Notes under the pieces: generated by a model
The model's database searches: none
What the model saw: the letters and a program-made list of their open reading frames with translations, nothing else
Told to the model about the DNA's origin: nothing
Position numbers and translations under genes: made by a program
Part shown: positions 20,306 through 29,068 of the stretch, one piece after another
Layout: each line of letters opens with the position of its first letter
How positions within the stretch are numbered: the stretch's first letter is position 1
Source of the DNA: Nitrosospira sp.
GTDB taxonomy: Bacteria; Pseudomonadota; Gammaproteobacteria; Burkholderiales; Nitrosomonadaceae
Direction of reading: 5' to 3'
NCBI GenBank assembly: GCA_026399575.1
Contig: JAPLQS010000011.1
Location: forward strand, 1-64,000
Length of the DNA stretch: 64,000 bases

Positions 20306-20311
20306 GCGGGG

Positions 20312-21112
20312 TCAGGAACTGAATGCGGGTTTCGGTGGCGCACCGGCAGACAGCGTCAGTACTTCGTACCCAGTCTCGGTGACCAACACGGTATGCTCCC
20401 ACTGCGCAGACAGGCTGTGGTCTTTGGTGACGATGGTCCAGCCATCGGCCAGTTGGCGGATGGACGCCTTGCCTGCATTGATCATCGGTTCAACCGTAAA
20501 AATCATGCCGGTTTTGAGTTGCAGTCCGGTCCCGGCGCGGCCATAGTGAAGTACCTGAGGCTCCTCATGGAATTTTGCACCGATGCCATGACCGCAGAAT
20601 TCCCTGACTATGCTGCATCCTCGATTTTCAGCGAAGCTTTGAATGGCGTGACCAATATCGCCCAGATATTTACCGGGTTTGATTTCATCGATGCCGCGCC
20701 ACATTGATTCGTAAGTGATTTCACACAGACGCTTGGCCTGGATGGGCGGGTCGCCCACGTAATACATGCGGCTGGTATCGCCGTGATAGTCATTCTTGAT
20801 GACGGTCACGTCTATGTTGACGATATCGCCGGCCTTCAGCTTCTTCTCGCCCGGCACGCCGTGGCACACTTGATGGTTGACCGAAGTGCAAATTGATTTC
20901 GGATACGGTGCATATCCCGGCGGCGCATAATTGAGTGGTGCGGGAATAGTGTTCTGCACATTGACCATGTAATCATGGCATAGTGTATCAAGCTCGGCGG
21001 TGGTGATCCCGGGCCTGACAAAAGGCGTAATGTAATCCAGCACTTCCGAGGCGAGTCTGCCCGCGACCCGCATTTTCTCAATTTCCTGTGGAGATTTGGG
21101 ATGCACCGTCAT
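20312..21112 (-). CDS. map: Methionine aminopeptidase, type I
   Basis: Removes the initiator methionine from nascent proteins. The 266-residue length is standard. Metal ligands are visible in order: VNIDVTVIKNDYHGDTS, GHAIQSF, FCGHGIG, MIFTVEPMIN and WEHTVLVTETG. It heads the map-glnD operon. Confidence 0.97.
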   Translation of the reverse strand: MTVHPKSPQEIEKMRVAGRLASEVLDYITPFVRPGITTAELDTLCHDYMVNVQNTIPAPLNYAPPGYAPYPKSICTSVNHQVCHGVPGEKKLKAGDIVNIDVTVIKNDYHGDTSRMYYVGDPPIQAKRLCEITYESMWRGIDEIKPGKYLGDIGHAIQSFAENRGCSIVREFCGHGIGAKFHEEPQVLHYGRAGTGLQLKTGMIFTVEPMINAGKASIRQLADGWTIVTKDHSLSAQWEHTVLVTETGYEVLTLSAGAPPKPAFSS

Positions 21113-21206
21113 AGAGGTTTCCAGTTAATCAAATAGTCGCATAATGGGGGTTGCAGCAGTGCTTTGCAAGGCTGGCAGCAGGTGTAAAGGGTTGGCAGGC
21201 AGTCCA

Positions 21207-21836
21207 TCAAAGTGATGATGCAGCGACTTCACACCCGCTCGCTTTCAGTTCGCTCCCAGGGAACTCCTGTTGCAGGCGGATCATTTTCTCGATGACATCT
21301 TCCGTTGGTCTGGGTAGCACGAATGCCATCTGTTTCAAGCTGCGTTCACCCATGACTGCCGACCTGATGCCCTTGCTTCTCATTTCCGCTAAAAACTTCC
21401 GGGCTGTTTCTTCGCTACGAAAAATATCCAGTGAGATGGCGTTATTCCACTCACTGTTGTCCTGAACGTGAAAATAACTGCTCACACCCAGTTTTTTCAG
21501 CTCCTCAATTTTCTTTGCAGCGTCGTACCTGGTCTTCAACGGTGGAATATGTACCCAATAGGCCGGGACTTCGCCCACCATATGCCGGTTCAGACTATCA
21601 CCCAATTGTAGTTTGGCAATGGCCGTCTCGGCCCGCTGCAAGTCAGTTCCGATAAAATTTCCCCATTCGAGACAGGCCGCGGTTGCAAGTGCGGGCGTGG
21701 TGGCAGGTAGCAGTCTGATCTTTTCCGGGTGTAGCTCCGTGGGTAATGATGAGCTACTGCTGGAGCCAGATCCGGATTGAATATAGATTGCAAAAACCAC
21801 GTTGGCAAATAACAACAGAAAAAATAGTGCTTTCAT
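21207..21836 (-). CDS. SPOR-domain protein with N-terminal membrane anchor
   Basis: A 209-residue protein starting at the ATG at 21834-21836 (MKALFFLLLFANVVFA), one transmembrane segment at residues 2-18, then a serine-rich linker and a SPOR-like fold (AYWVHIPPLKTRYDAAKKIEELKKLG). SPOR domains bind denuded peptidoglycan glycans, so the protein likely sits at the periplasmic face. It is not one of the standard division proteins by layout. Divergent from cytochrome c4 with a 99-base shared upstream region. Confidence 0.75.
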   Translation of the reverse strand: MKALFFLLLFANVVFAIYIQSGSGSSSSSSLPTELHPEKIRLLPATTPALATAACLEWGNFIGTDLQRAETAIAKLQLGDSLNRHMVGEVPAYWVHIPPLKTRYDAAKKIEELKKLGVSSYFHVQDNSEWNNAISLDIFRSEETARKFLAEMRSKGIRSAVMGERSLKQMAFVLPRPTEDVIEKMIRLQQEFPGSELKASGCEVAASSL

Positions 21837-21935
21837 TTGTTGACGGTTTGTTGTTGTTAACAAGACCTTATCTTGTTAGAATTCGGCATCAACCGCATGA
21901 ATATCACTTTTTCGGGAGTCCCAGGAATGCAAGGC

Positions 21936-22571
21936 ATGAAAGTAGCATCAAACATGGCAATGTTGGCTATGCTGGCAGTATCCACGCAAATATTTGCTGA
22001 AACCGCCACCAAAGGTGATGCTGCCAAAGGCCAGCAGATTGCCACCCAAGTTTGCGCAGGCTGTCACAATGCCGATGGCAACAGCGTTATCCCGACCAAT
22101 CCAAGTCTGGCCGGACAGCATGCCGAGTATACCACCAAGCAACTGATGAATTTCAAGGCACAGGACGCTAAACCCGCGGAGCGCAACAGTCCGGTCATGG
22201 GTGCAATGGTCATGGCGTTGTCGCCGGATGACATGAAGAATCTCGGTGCCTATTATGCCCAGCAAGTCCCCAAGCCCAGAGGGGCCAAGGATAAGGCGCT
22301 AGCACAGCAGGGTGAAAAAGTTTATCGTGGCGGCAACATCGAGGCCAGCGTACCGGCATGTGCCAGTTGTCATTCCCCCAATGGTGCCGGCATTCCGCCG
22401 GTTTATCCGCGCCTCGCGGGGCAGCATGCGGAATACACCCTGGCACAGTTACGGGCGTTCCGCAAAGAGGAACGCACCAACGATAATAATCAAGTGATGC
22501 ATATGATTGCCACCCATATGAGCGAGAAGGAAATGCAGGCAGTAGCGGAGTTTATTTCCGGCCTGCGCTAA
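21936..22571 (+). CDS. Dihaem cytochrome c4
   Basis: A 211-residue periplasmic dihaem cytochrome made of two homologous halves, each with CxxCH (CAGCH near residue 44 and CASCH near residue 142) followed by PSLAGQHAEYT or PRLAGQHAEYT. A signal peptide ends at IFAETA. Cytochrome c4 passes electrons from the bc1 complex to terminal oxidases. The ATG at 21936 has AGGA nine bases upstream; an alternative ATG at 21927 lies immediately after that AGGA, too close for it. Confidence 0.94.
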   Translation: MKVASNMAMLAMLAVSTQIFAETATKGDAAKGQQIATQVCAGCHNADGNSVIPTNPSLAGQHAEYTTKQLMNFKAQDAKPAERNSPVMGAMVMALSPDDMKNLGAYYAQQVPKPRGAKDKALAQQGEKVYRGGNIEASVPACASCHSPNGAGIPPVYPRLAGQHAEYTLAQLRAFRKEERTNDNNQVMHMIATHMSEKEMQAVAEFISGLR

Positions 22572-22592
22572 ATCGGTTTAGTGGGATAGTGC

Positions 22593-22618
22593 ACAAAGGC
22601 GGCCTCGGCCGCCTTTGT
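22593..22618. terminator. Symmetric hairpin between converging cytochrome c4 and hemL genes
   Basis: A perfect 12-bp palindromic stem, ACAAAGGCGGCC at 22593-22604 and GGCCGCCTTTGT at 22607-22618, with a two-base centre (effective loop larger). It sits between convergent stop codons and touches the hemL stop. T-runs are weak on both sides, so efficiency is uncertain. The core AAAGGCGGCC/GGCCGCCTTT recurs at 57062-57087. Confidence 0.75.
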
Positions 22619-23901
22619 CATTTCCAGGCGCCAAATATGCGTTCAGCCGCAGCCAGTGTCTTGCTGATGTCTTCGGCGCCATGTGCAGCAGAAACAAACC
22701 CGGCTTCGAATGCTGACGGCGCGAAATAAATGCCTTCACTTAGCATGGCATGGAAGAAGCGGTTGAAAGCTTCCTTGTCGCATTCCATCACTTCGGCATA
22801 ACTGGTCGGCGGGCTTGCTCTGAAATAGAGACCGAACATGCCGCCTACTGCCTGCGCACAAAAAACGATGCCATATTTTTTTGCAGCGGCAGTGAGACCC
22901 TCGGCAAGTTGCCGGGTGCTGGCAGCAAGTTTTTCATAGAATCCTGCTGTTTGCACCAGTTGCAAGGTAGCAAGTCCTGCGGCTACCGCCACCGGATTGC
23001 CGGAAAGAGTCCCGGCCTGATACACGGGCCCCAGCGGAGCCAGACACTGCATGATGTCACGTCTGCCGCCAAAGGCTGCCATCGGCATGCCGCCACCGAT
23101 CACCTTACCGAGGGTGGTGAGGTCGGGCTTGATGCCGTAAAGTCCTTGAGCGCAGCCTGCGCCAACGCGGAAGCCAGTCATCACCTCATCAAAAATCAGC
23201 ACACTGCCATATTGTGTGCACAACGTGCGCAAAGCCGCCAGAAAACCGGGGTTTGGCGCCACCAGATTCATGTTGCCTGCTACAGGTTCGACGATGACTG
23301 CGGCAATTTCCTTGCCGGACTGAGCGAACGCTCGTTCCACGCCGACCAGATCGTTGTAATCCAGCACCATGGTATGGGCGGCAGTTTCTGCAGGAACCCC
23401 GGCGGAACTGGGATGGCCGAAAGTAAGTGCACCAGAGCCTGCTTTTACCAGCAGCGCATCATCATGGCCGTGATAACAGCCCTCAAATTTGATAATGCGG
23501 CTTCTGCCGGTATAGCCCCGCGCCAGGCGAATGGCGCTCATGGTGGCTTCAGTTCCGGAACTCACCAGTCGCACCTGTTCGATCGAGGGCACCAGCTTGC
23601 ACAGCAGTTGCGCTATTTCCAGTTCCGCTTCGGTGGGTGCACCGAAAGTCAGGCCATCCTGCGCCGCTGCCTGCACCGCTTTGATCACCTCCGGGTGAGC
23701 ATGACCCAAGATTAACGGCCCCCAGGAGCCGACATAGTCCAGGTAGGATTTGTTATCTGCGTCCCAGACGTAAGCTCCTTGCCCGCGGCGGAAAAATATC
23801 GGCACTCCACCCACCGACTTGAAGGCACGCACCGGGGAATTGACACCGCCAGGGATATATTTCTGCGAAAGCTCGAACAATTGCTGATTACGTGAAGTCA
23901 T
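22618..23901 (-). CDS. hemL: Glutamate-1-semialdehyde 2,1-aminomutase
   Basis: A PLP enzyme that converts glutamate-1-semialdehyde to 5-aminolevulinate. The product is 427 residues from the ATG at 23899-23901 ([10 protein letters not shown]); an ATG four codons upstream (23913) is also possible. Diagnostic segments are [10 protein letters not shown], the PLP-lysine region [11 protein letters not shown] and [12 protein letters not shown]. Its start overlaps the end of thiE, so hemL is translated from the thiD-thiE-hemL transcript. Confidence 0.96.
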   Translation of the reverse strand: MTSRNQQLFELSQKYIPGGVNSPVRAFKSVGGVPIFFRRGQGAYVWDADNKSYLDYVGSWGPLILGHAHPEVIKAVQAAAQDGLTFGAPTEAELEIAQLLCKLVPSIEQVRLVSSGTEATMSAIRLARGYTGRSRIIKFEGCYHGHDDALLVKAGSGALTFGHPSSAGVPAETAAHTMVLDYNDLVGVERAFAQSGKEIAAVIVEPVAGNMNLVAPNPGFLAALRTLCTQYGSVLIFDEVMTGFRVGAGCAQGLYGIKPDLTTLGKVIGGGMPMAAFGGRRDIMQCLAPLGPVYQAGTLSGNPVAVAAGLATLQLVQTAGFYEKLAASTRQLAEGLTAAAKKYGIVFCAQAVGGMFGLYFRASPPTSYAEVMECDKEAFNRFFHAMLSEGIYFAPSAFEAGFVSAAHGAEDISKTLAAAERIFGAWK

Positions 23902-24562
23902 GGGATAGCTCATAAGTGTGGTGGATGGAATATCGAGTTTGCTTGAATAATCGGGAAAAATTTTCAGCTGCAGACTGAATGTCAGGGACACCGAACAGGG
24001 CGTTGCTGGCGGCGATCGCATCAGCACCCTGGCGTATCAACCCCACGGCATGATGCGGGGTGATGCCGCCGATAGCAACCACTGGCACATGCAGTTTCTG
24101 TTTTGCCTGGAGCAGCAAGTCGATGGATGCAGTCACCGCACCGGGCTTGGTGGCGGAAACAAAAAATGCGCCGAAAGCAACATAATCAGCACCTTGCCGT
24201 TCGGCTTCAACGGCGGACTCCAGCCTGTTGTAACAGGAGGCCCCGATGATTTTTCCAGGCCCCAGTCTGCGCCGTGCTGCGGTTACGGAAGTGTCTTCCT
24301 GTCCCACATGCACCCCCGCCGCGCCGACCTCAGCGGCGAGATCAGGATGATCGTTGATAATGAGAAGTGCGTTGTATCTCTGGCAAAGGTTAACCAGTGC
24401 TTGCGCTTGTTCCAGACGCAGTGCGGCATCCGCCATTTTGTTGCGGTACTGCACCAGGCGTGCTCCGCCTGCCAGCACCTGCTGTGTCATCGTCACCAGA
24501 TCAGTGGTATCAGCCACATCCGGCGTGATGGCATACAGACCTTCAATTCTTGGCGGCAGCAT
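23888..24562 (-). CDS. thiE: Thiamine-phosphate synthase
   Basis: Joins HMP-pyrophosphate and thiazole phosphate to thiamine phosphate. A 224-residue TIM barrel with GLYAITPD near the start, [22 protein letters not shown] and [11 protein letters not shown]. Start set at the ATG at 24560-24562 ([12 protein letters not shown]); a frame from 24595 would extend further into thiD. It overlaps the 3' end of thiD by 20 bases and the start of hemL by about 14. Confidence 0.94.
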   Translation of the reverse strand: MLPPRIEGLYAITPDVADTTDLVTMTQQVLAGGARLVQYRNKMADAALRLEQAQALVNLCQRYNALLIINDHPDLAAEVGAAGVHVGQEDTSVTAARRRLGPGKIIGASCYNRLESAVEAERQGADYVAFGAFFVSATKPGAVTASIDLLLQAKQKLHVPVVAIGGITPHHAVGLIRQGADAIAASNALFGVPDIQSAAENFSRLFKQTRYSIHHTYELSHDFT

Positions 24563-25397
24563 ACGTTTTATCCTTGTTCTCGGCATCGGTCGCATCGTAA
24601 GCCCAGAACAACCGGTCCGGTATATGTTGCCCCATTCCCGGACGGAAGCCGGCTTTCAGCGCGCGCCAGGTGTATTCTTGCGCTTCATACACGCCTTCGG
24701 CAATGGGTAGCCCATTAGCGATAGCGGCGGCAATGGCAGAGGCCAGCGTACAGCCTGATCCATGATAGGAGCCGGCCAGTCGCTGCCACGCATCTGCACG
24801 CACCACCCCATCTGCTGCATACAGGGTATTTATCACTTGCGGCGTATTTTCATGAGTGCCGGTGATGAGTACGTATTCACAGCCCATATGCAACAGCCGC
24901 TCTGCGCACTGGCGCAAATCCGGCGCATCCTGATCATCTTCCTCATCCTGCGCCAGCCGCCGTGCCTCCATGCTGTTGGGAGTGATAATGGTGGCTTGGG
25001 GCAACAATAGCTCACGCATGGTTGCCACCATATCTTCGTTGGCGAGTTCGTCACCGCGGCCGGAGGCTAGTATCGGGTCCAGCACCAGCGGGATGTCTGG
25101 GTAGTCGGAGATCACCTCGGCGATGGCCATGATGATTTCGACGCTGCCCAGCATCCCGATTTTGAAAACGTGCACCGGCATGTCTTCCAGTACCGCACGG
25201 GCCTGATCCGCCACCCACTCCGGATCCAAGGCCATGACCTCATCCACGCCAGCGGTGTCCTGTACGGTGATGGCCGTGATTACCGACAGCGGGTGGCAGC
25301 CCATGCTGGCAAGAGTCAGAATGTCGGCCTGGATTCCGGCACCGCCGCTAGGGTCGCTGGCGGCAAAAGAAAGTACGATGGGGGGTGGCTGAGACAT
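24543..25397 (-). CDS. thiD: Hydroxymethylpyrimidine / phosphomethylpyrimidine kinase
   Basis: Phosphorylates HMP and HMP-phosphate for thiamine synthesis or salvage. The 284-residue ribokinase-fold protein starts LSFAASDPSGGAGIQADI and has ITPNSMEA and the GSYHGSGCTLASAIAAAIA phosphate-binding end. It heads thiD-thiE-hemL. Only 45 bases separate it from the divergent rubredoxin gene, with no room for a TPP riboswitch. Confidence 0.95.
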   Translation of the reverse strand: MSQPPPIVLSFAASDPSGGAGIQADILTLASMGCHPLSVITAITVQDTAGVDEVMALDPEWVADQARAVLEDMPVHVFKIGMLGSVEIIMAIAEVISDYPDIPLVLDPILASGRGDELANEDMVATMRELLLPQATIITPNSMEARRLAQDEEDDQDAPDLRQCAERLLHMGCEYVLITGTHENTPQVINTLYAADGVVRADAWQRLAGSYHGSGCTLASAIAAAIANGLPIAEGVYEAQEYTWRALKAGFRPGMGQHIPDRLFWAYDATDAENKDKTYAAAKN

Positions 25398-25442
25398 GGG
25401 CTAATATCGTAAAATATTATTTTAACCTAAATCATTCTTACC

Positions 25443-25628
25443 ATGCCCACTACTGGAACTCCTTATCGCTGCTATATGTGCCTGATTTGCGGCTTCATCT
25501 ACGATGAAGCTGAAGGATCACCGGAAGAGGGCATACTCCCCGGCACACGCTGGGAAGACGTGCCGATGAATTGGACCTGCCCGGAATGCGGTGCACGCAA
25601 AGAAGATTTTGAGATGATAGAAATCTAA
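25443..25628 (+). CDS. Rubredoxin
   Basis: A 61-residue one-iron electron carrier with the two iron knuckles CLICG (residues about 13-17) and CPECG (near residue 46), and the usual [20 protein letters not shown] core. A short N-terminal extension precedes the first knuckle. It is divergent from thiD, and gloA begins on the base after its stop codon. Confidence 0.95.
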   Translation: MPTTGTPYRCYMCLICGFIYDEAEGSPEEGILPGTRWEDVPMNWTCPECGARKEDFEMIEI

Positions 25629-26018
25629 ATGCGCATCCTGCACACCATGCTGCGAGTGGGTGACCTGGAAAAATCCATTACTTTTTACACTGAAGTATTG
25701 GGGATGAAAGTGTTGCGCCGCAAGGATTATCCCGAAGGAAAATTTACCTTGGCGTTTGTCGGTTATCAGGATGAAGCAAATGGCGCGGTGCTGGAGTTGA
25801 CGCACAACTGGGAGGTGGAAAGATATGATCTGGGTGCAGGTTACGGCCATATCGCCATCGAAGTGGACGATGCCTACCGGGTCTGCGAGGAAGTAAAAAA
25901 GCGCGGCGGCAAGATCACGCGCGAAGCGGGGCCGATGAAACATGGCACCACCGTGATCGCCTTCGTGGAAGACCCGGACGGTTACAAAATCGAGTTCATC
26001 CAGAAGAAATCCGCATAA
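25629..26018 (+). CDS. gloA: Lactoylglutathione lyase (glyoxalase I)
   Basis: Isomerises the methylglyoxal-glutathione hemithioacetal to lactoylglutathione. The 129-residue length fits bacterial GloA. Metal ligands are visible as the His of [12 protein letters not shown], the Glu of [10 protein letters not shown], the His of [10 protein letters not shown] and the Glu of YKIEFIQ. It starts directly after the rubredoxin stop, so the pair is co-transcribed. Confidence 0.95.
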   Translation: MRILHTMLRVGDLEKSITFYTEVLGMKVLRRKDYPEGKFTLAFVGYQDEANGAVLELTHNWEVERYDLGAGYGHIAIEVDDAYRVCEEVKKRGGKITREAGPMKHGTTVIAFVEDPDGYKIEFIQKKSA

Positions 26019-26272
26019 GTGCACCGAGGATTGCGCATTCCCCTCGCCCCGCTTTCTTGCTCCCCGTTTTTTTCCTATTCCGATAAGCTTGCATTTCATT
26101 TTTCAAGCGGAGATGAATAGCTCGAGTGCTGCCCCGACAGGGGCCACTATTCTCTTTTCATTGACCAGAGGAAGATGTCATCATGCCGGAGAGCAATTTG
26201 CTGTGTCACTTCACCAAGGCGGCGCCTGGCGTGTAGTCAGGGCAGAACTTGCAAGGTTGCGGGAAGCGGTTT

Positions 26273-27037
26273 ATGCCAAATGATATGCTGAGCACCTTCG
26301 ACGAATACTTCGAAGTCATCACTGCCGATACTCCGGAATTGCTGGAACAAGCATTTCGCCTGCGCTATGCAGTGCTGTGTACTGAAGCGCGGCTGCCAGG
26401 GTTCGAGGCTGCACGCTATCCCAACGGGATGGAGACAGACGACTATGACCGCCACGCTCATCATCTTCTGTTAAAGCATCGCCCCTCAGGTGATTTCATC
26501 GGCGGGGCGCGCTTGATCTTCCCTGATCCCTCGGATCCGGAAAAGCTTTTTCCTGTCGAGCAGCATACCCAGATTGATCCCGCACTGATCGACATCAGCA
26601 AATTGTCGAGGCAGCATATCGCAGAGATCTCACGTTTTATCCTGGTCGGCAGATACTCCAGGCGCAGGGAACAGCGGCGCAGATCGGAAAAGTCGGCAGC
26701 GAGTGAAAAGCGTGAGCCGCTAGATCGGCGACATTTCCCCCATCCGGTGCTGGCAATTGCTGTTGGCATCATCCGTCTGTGTGCCCGCCAAGGCATCACC
26801 CACTGGCTCTCGGCGATGGAGCCCGCCATGAACAGATTGCTGGGCCACCATGAGCTGCAGCTCGATCCCGTCGGACCACTAATTGATTATCACGGCCCGC
26901 GCCGGCCCTATTATGCCGAGATAGGCAAGGTGCTGGAGAGGGCGCACATAAACAATCTCCCAATCTGGGAATTGGTTACCGACCAAGGCAGAATCCTGCC
27001 GCCCCCCCCAGTGTGCGCGCCGGATCAAGCGCTGTGA
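26273..27037 (+). CDS. PEP-CTERM/exosortase system-associated acyltransferase, copy 1
   Basis: A 254-residue GNAT/LuxI-like protein. The pattern FRLRYAVLCTEARLPGFEAA, METDDYDRHAHHLLLKH, FIGGARLI and EISRFILVGRYSRRRE is that of the acyltransferase family associated with PEP-CTERM/exosortase systems, related to autoinducer synthases. The product is unknown; no exosortase or PEP-CTERM protein is in this window. Start at 26273 (MPNDMLSTFDEYF) matches copy 2. It ends about 30 residues earlier than copy 2, and the bases after its stop still resemble copy 2's coding tail, so a premature stop is likely. The 254 bases upstream hold no clear copy of the ATTCCTACA element. Confidence 0.85.
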   Translation: MPNDMLSTFDEYFEVITADTPELLEQAFRLRYAVLCTEARLPGFEAARYPNGMETDDYDRHAHHLLLKHRPSGDFIGGARLIFPDPSDPEKLFPVEQHTQIDPALIDISKLSRQHIAEISRFILVGRYSRRREQRRRSEKSAASEKREPLDRRHFPHPVLAIAVGIIRLCARQGITHWLSAMEPAMNRLLGHHELQLDPVGPLIDYHGPRRPYYAEIGKVLERAHINNLPIWELVTDQGRILPPPPVCAPDQAL

Positions 27038-27521
27038 CGTCAACGTAGCTGCCGAACCCGGAAAGCGGTTCAGGCAAGAATATTGTCAGTAGACCAGGAG
27101 CAGGGGGTAGCCTGCCCGCATAAAAATTATGACAATAGTTTTCAAACTTGAATCTCCGTCCCTGTTTTTGGCAAATGCAATTTGGAAAAAGGGGTGGTTT
27201 ACCCCGCAGTTCTTCACTTGGAAATTTCCCCGGATGGTTAAACTGAATCCACAAGAGCCCGCGACTGGGGCAGGTTTTCTGCAAACAACCTTAAAGTTTT
27301 AGTGAGGGTGTCCGAAAAAATGGGGAGCAGCAGAATGAGTCTCGATCAGCTTCTTCACCAGAATTCATGGATGCATAAGTTTAATTGCACATGGGCCATC
27401 CTGGTGTGAATCCGGATTTGCACGACTTGGAAGACGGGCTTGCGGAGGGCGCTCAATTGACCGGCAATTTTCCGGGGTTCGCGGTCAGACAGATTCCGTC
27501 CGCATATTTTTGTCCTCTCAT

Positions 27522-27577
27522 ATTCCTACAGAAGAATAAGCAAATTCCTACAGCAGAACATGGACCCATCCAGCACA
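27522..27577 (+). promoter_or_regulatory. Regulatory element A (22-bp-period ATTCCTACA repeat) of the acyltransferase/GGDEF-EAL operon
   Basis: ATTCCTACA occurs at 27522-27530 and 27544-27552, a period of exactly 22 bp (about two helical turns). CCAGCACA follows at 27570-27577. The same arrangement is found at 43199-43254 and 43845-43901 before PilZ genes. A TCCTC-containing segment precedes the first repeat in all three. The layout suggests a dimeric activator binding one DNA face upstream of a promoter; the regulator is unknown. It lies 172 bases upstream of the acyltransferase start. Confidence 0.65.
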
Positions 27578-27616
27578 ATCACTCCTCGAATTGTTGCCAA
27601 GCAAGTGGAGGCAGAG

Positions 27617-27736
27617 ATGGAACAGTCAAGTAGAGAAATTGCTGCAGATGGATTGACTGGAATGTTGAGTCGGTGTGATCTGAATGATGCGCTCTGGTGC
27701 GAACTCCGGGCTGGTTCAAAGGTTATTCAAGGTTAG
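27617..27736 (+). CDS. Possible small protein or leader peptide (39 residues)
   Basis: An ATG at 27617 has a strong Shine-Dalgarno GGAGG at 27607-27611, five bases upstream. The frame runs to a TAG at 27734-27736, 13 bases before the acyltransferase ATG at 27750. The peptide starts MEQSSREIAADGLTGML and has a CDLNDALWCEL segment; I recognise no family. Its position between element A and the operon suggests a leader peptide or a small regulator. An upstream in-frame ATG at 27560 would overlap element A and is less likely. Copy 1 has no intact equivalent. Coding status is unproven. Confidence 0.4.
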   Translation: MEQSSREIAADGLTGMLSRCDLNDALWCELRAGSKVIQG

Positions 27737-27749
27737 CGGGAGAAAATAT

Positions 27750-28604
27750 ATGCCAAATGATATGCTGAACGCTTTCGACGAATATTTCGAAGTCGTCATT
27801 GCCGATACTCCGGAATTGCTGGAACAAGCATTCCGCTTGCGCTACACAGTGCTGTGTATTGAAGAGCGACTCCCGGGGTTTGAAGCTGCACGCTATTCCG
27901 ATGGGCTGGAAACAGATGACCATGACCGCCACTCTCACCATCTTTTGTTAAAGCATCGTCCTTCCGATACCTTCATAGGTGGCGCACGCTTGATACTCCC
28001 TGACCCACTAGAAATGGAAAGGCCGTTTCCTGCTGAACAGTATGCCCAGATTGATCCCGCATTGATCGACAACAGCAAGCTGTCGCGGCAGCACACCGCA
28101 GAGATTTCACGTTTTATCCTGGTTGGCAAATATTCCAGGCGCAGAGAAGAGCGGCGCAGATCTGAGAGCGTGGCAGTTGGCGGAAAGCGTGACCCAGGCA
28201 ACCGGCGGCGTTTCCCTCACCCGATGCTGGCAATTTCTGTCGGCATCATACGCACGTGTATCCGCCACGGCATTACCCATTGGTTCTCAGTAATGGAGCC
28301 TGCCCTGAACAGATTGCTGGGACTCTATCAACTACAGCTTGATCCTGTCGGACCGCTAACCGATTATCATGGCCCGCGCCGACCTTATTATGCCGAGATA
28401 AGCAAAGTGCTGGAGAGACTGCACACAAACAATCTCCCGGTCTGGGAGCTGGTTACCGATCAAGGCAAAGTCCTGCCGCTTTCCACAATTTGCACACCGG
28501 ATCAAATGCGTAAGGCCAGCATAATTCCCGAACCCCGGAAAAGCAGTGTATTGGGTAATCTGTCGCGGCCCCAGATTCAGGTAGAAGAGAGCATGGGTAA
28601 ATAG
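27750..28604 (+). CDS. PEP-CTERM/exosortase system-associated acyltransferase, copy 2
   Basis: A 284-residue paralogue of the gene at 26273-27037, alike from the shared start MPNDML through ELVTDQG. It has FRLRYTVLCIEERLPGFEAA, LETDDHDRHSHHLLLKH, FIGGARLI and EISRFILVGKYSRRRE. The ATG at 27750 has GCGGGAG upstream; a longer frame from 27684 overlaps the small reading frame. Unlike copy 1 it keeps a C-terminal tail to residue 284. Its TAG overlaps the GTG of the next gene, so it is the first large gene of a four-gene coupled operon behind element A. The acylated product is unknown. Confidence 0.87.
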   Translation: MPNDMLNAFDEYFEVVIADTPELLEQAFRLRYTVLCIEERLPGFEAARYSDGLETDDHDRHSHHLLLKHRPSDTFIGGARLILPDPLEMERPFPAEQYAQIDPALIDNSKLSRQHTAEISRFILVGKYSRRREERRRSESVAVGGKRDPGNRRRFPHPMLAISVGIIRTCIRHGITHWFSVMEPALNRLLGLYQLQLDPVGPLTDYHGPRRPYYAEISKVLERLHTNNLPVWELVTDQGKVLPLSTICTPDQMRKASIIPEPRKSSVLGNLSRPQIQVEESMGK

Positions 28605-29068
28605 TGATATTAGCGACTAAAAAAATGATTAATCGCAGTTGCCGATTTGTCCTGCTGCTGACCCTGTTGCTCGGGATGCTGTCTGCTATTGGGGTGGCGC
28701 GGGCACATGAGCATTATGAGGTCGTGGTTAACGCCAATGTCACTGCGCGCAGCCTCCCCAGTAATTCACTGCGTGCCATTTTCGGCATGCGCCAGCAAAC
28801 CTGGCCGGACGGCACAGCAATAAAAGTCTTCGTCCTGGCCGATGACGCGCCATTACATAGTTCCTTCTGTAAAGAAAAACTGAGCGCATTTCCCTACCAG
28901 TTACGTCAAGCTTGGGACCGGATGGTTTTTTCCGGTACCGGCCAAGCCCCTACTAGAGTGTCTTCGAGTGAGGAAATGTTTGACAAGGTTGCCAGCACAC
29001 CCGGTGCGATCGGTTATTTAGAAAAATCAAAAATCAGTGAGCGTATCAATGTCCTCCAAATCAAATAG
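28604..29068 (+). CDS. PstS-like periplasmic substrate-binding protein (single small domain)
   Basis: A 154-residue exported protein with a signal peptide ending near ARAHEHY. It has the short PstS-like pattern VVNANVTARSLPSNSLRAIFGMRQQTWPDG, followed by AWDRMVFSGTG and TPGAIGYLEKS. These half-size relatives of phosphate-binding proteins often sit beside sensor or cyclic-di-GMP genes rather than ABC transporters, and none is present here. The GTG at 28604 overlaps the preceding TAG (TAGTG); an ATG at 28625 is an alternative. A ligand-sensing role for the GGDEF/EAL protein is inference. Confidence 0.75.
   Translation: MILATKKMINRSCRFVLLLTLLLGMLSAIGVARAHEHYEVVVNANVTARSLPSNSLRAIFGMRQQTWPDGTAIKVFVLADDAPLHSSFCKEKLSAFPYQLRQAWDRMVFSGTGQAPTRVSSSEEMFDKVASTPGAIGYLEKSKISERINVLQIK

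Larger units (their letters stand above)
27038..27749 (+). other. Intergenic stretch between the two acyltransferases
   Basis: 712 bases without a conventional gene. The first ~100 bases look like the decayed 3' end of copy 1: GCCGAACCCGGAAAGCGG resembles copy 2 coding sequence near 28530-28546. The middle shows no convincing coding frame. The last 230 bases contain regulatory element A (27522-27577) and a small reading frame with a strong ribosome binding site (27617-27736), both listed separately. An 82-codon frame at 27385-27633 runs through the element and lacks a binding site, so I do not call it. Confidence 0.6.

Noticed and set aside
25398-25442. A TPP riboswitch upstream of thiD
   Set aside because: Only 45 bases separate thiD from the divergent rubredoxin gene, and no THI-box pattern is visible.
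26071-26100. A degenerate ATTCCTACA element before acyltransferase copy 1 (TTCCTATTCCGATAAGC)
   Set aside because: Only part of one repeat matches and the 22-bp period and CCAGCACA are missing.
27570-27577. CCAGCACA in the shared element as a sigma-54 -24/-12 promoter
   Set aside because: The GG...GC spacing of TGGCAC-N5-TTGC is not met in any of the three copies; only copy C has a TTGC nearby and it is too close.
27385-27633. An 82-codon frame between the acyltransferases
   Set aside because: No ribosome binding site, low-complexity composition, and it runs through regulatory element A.
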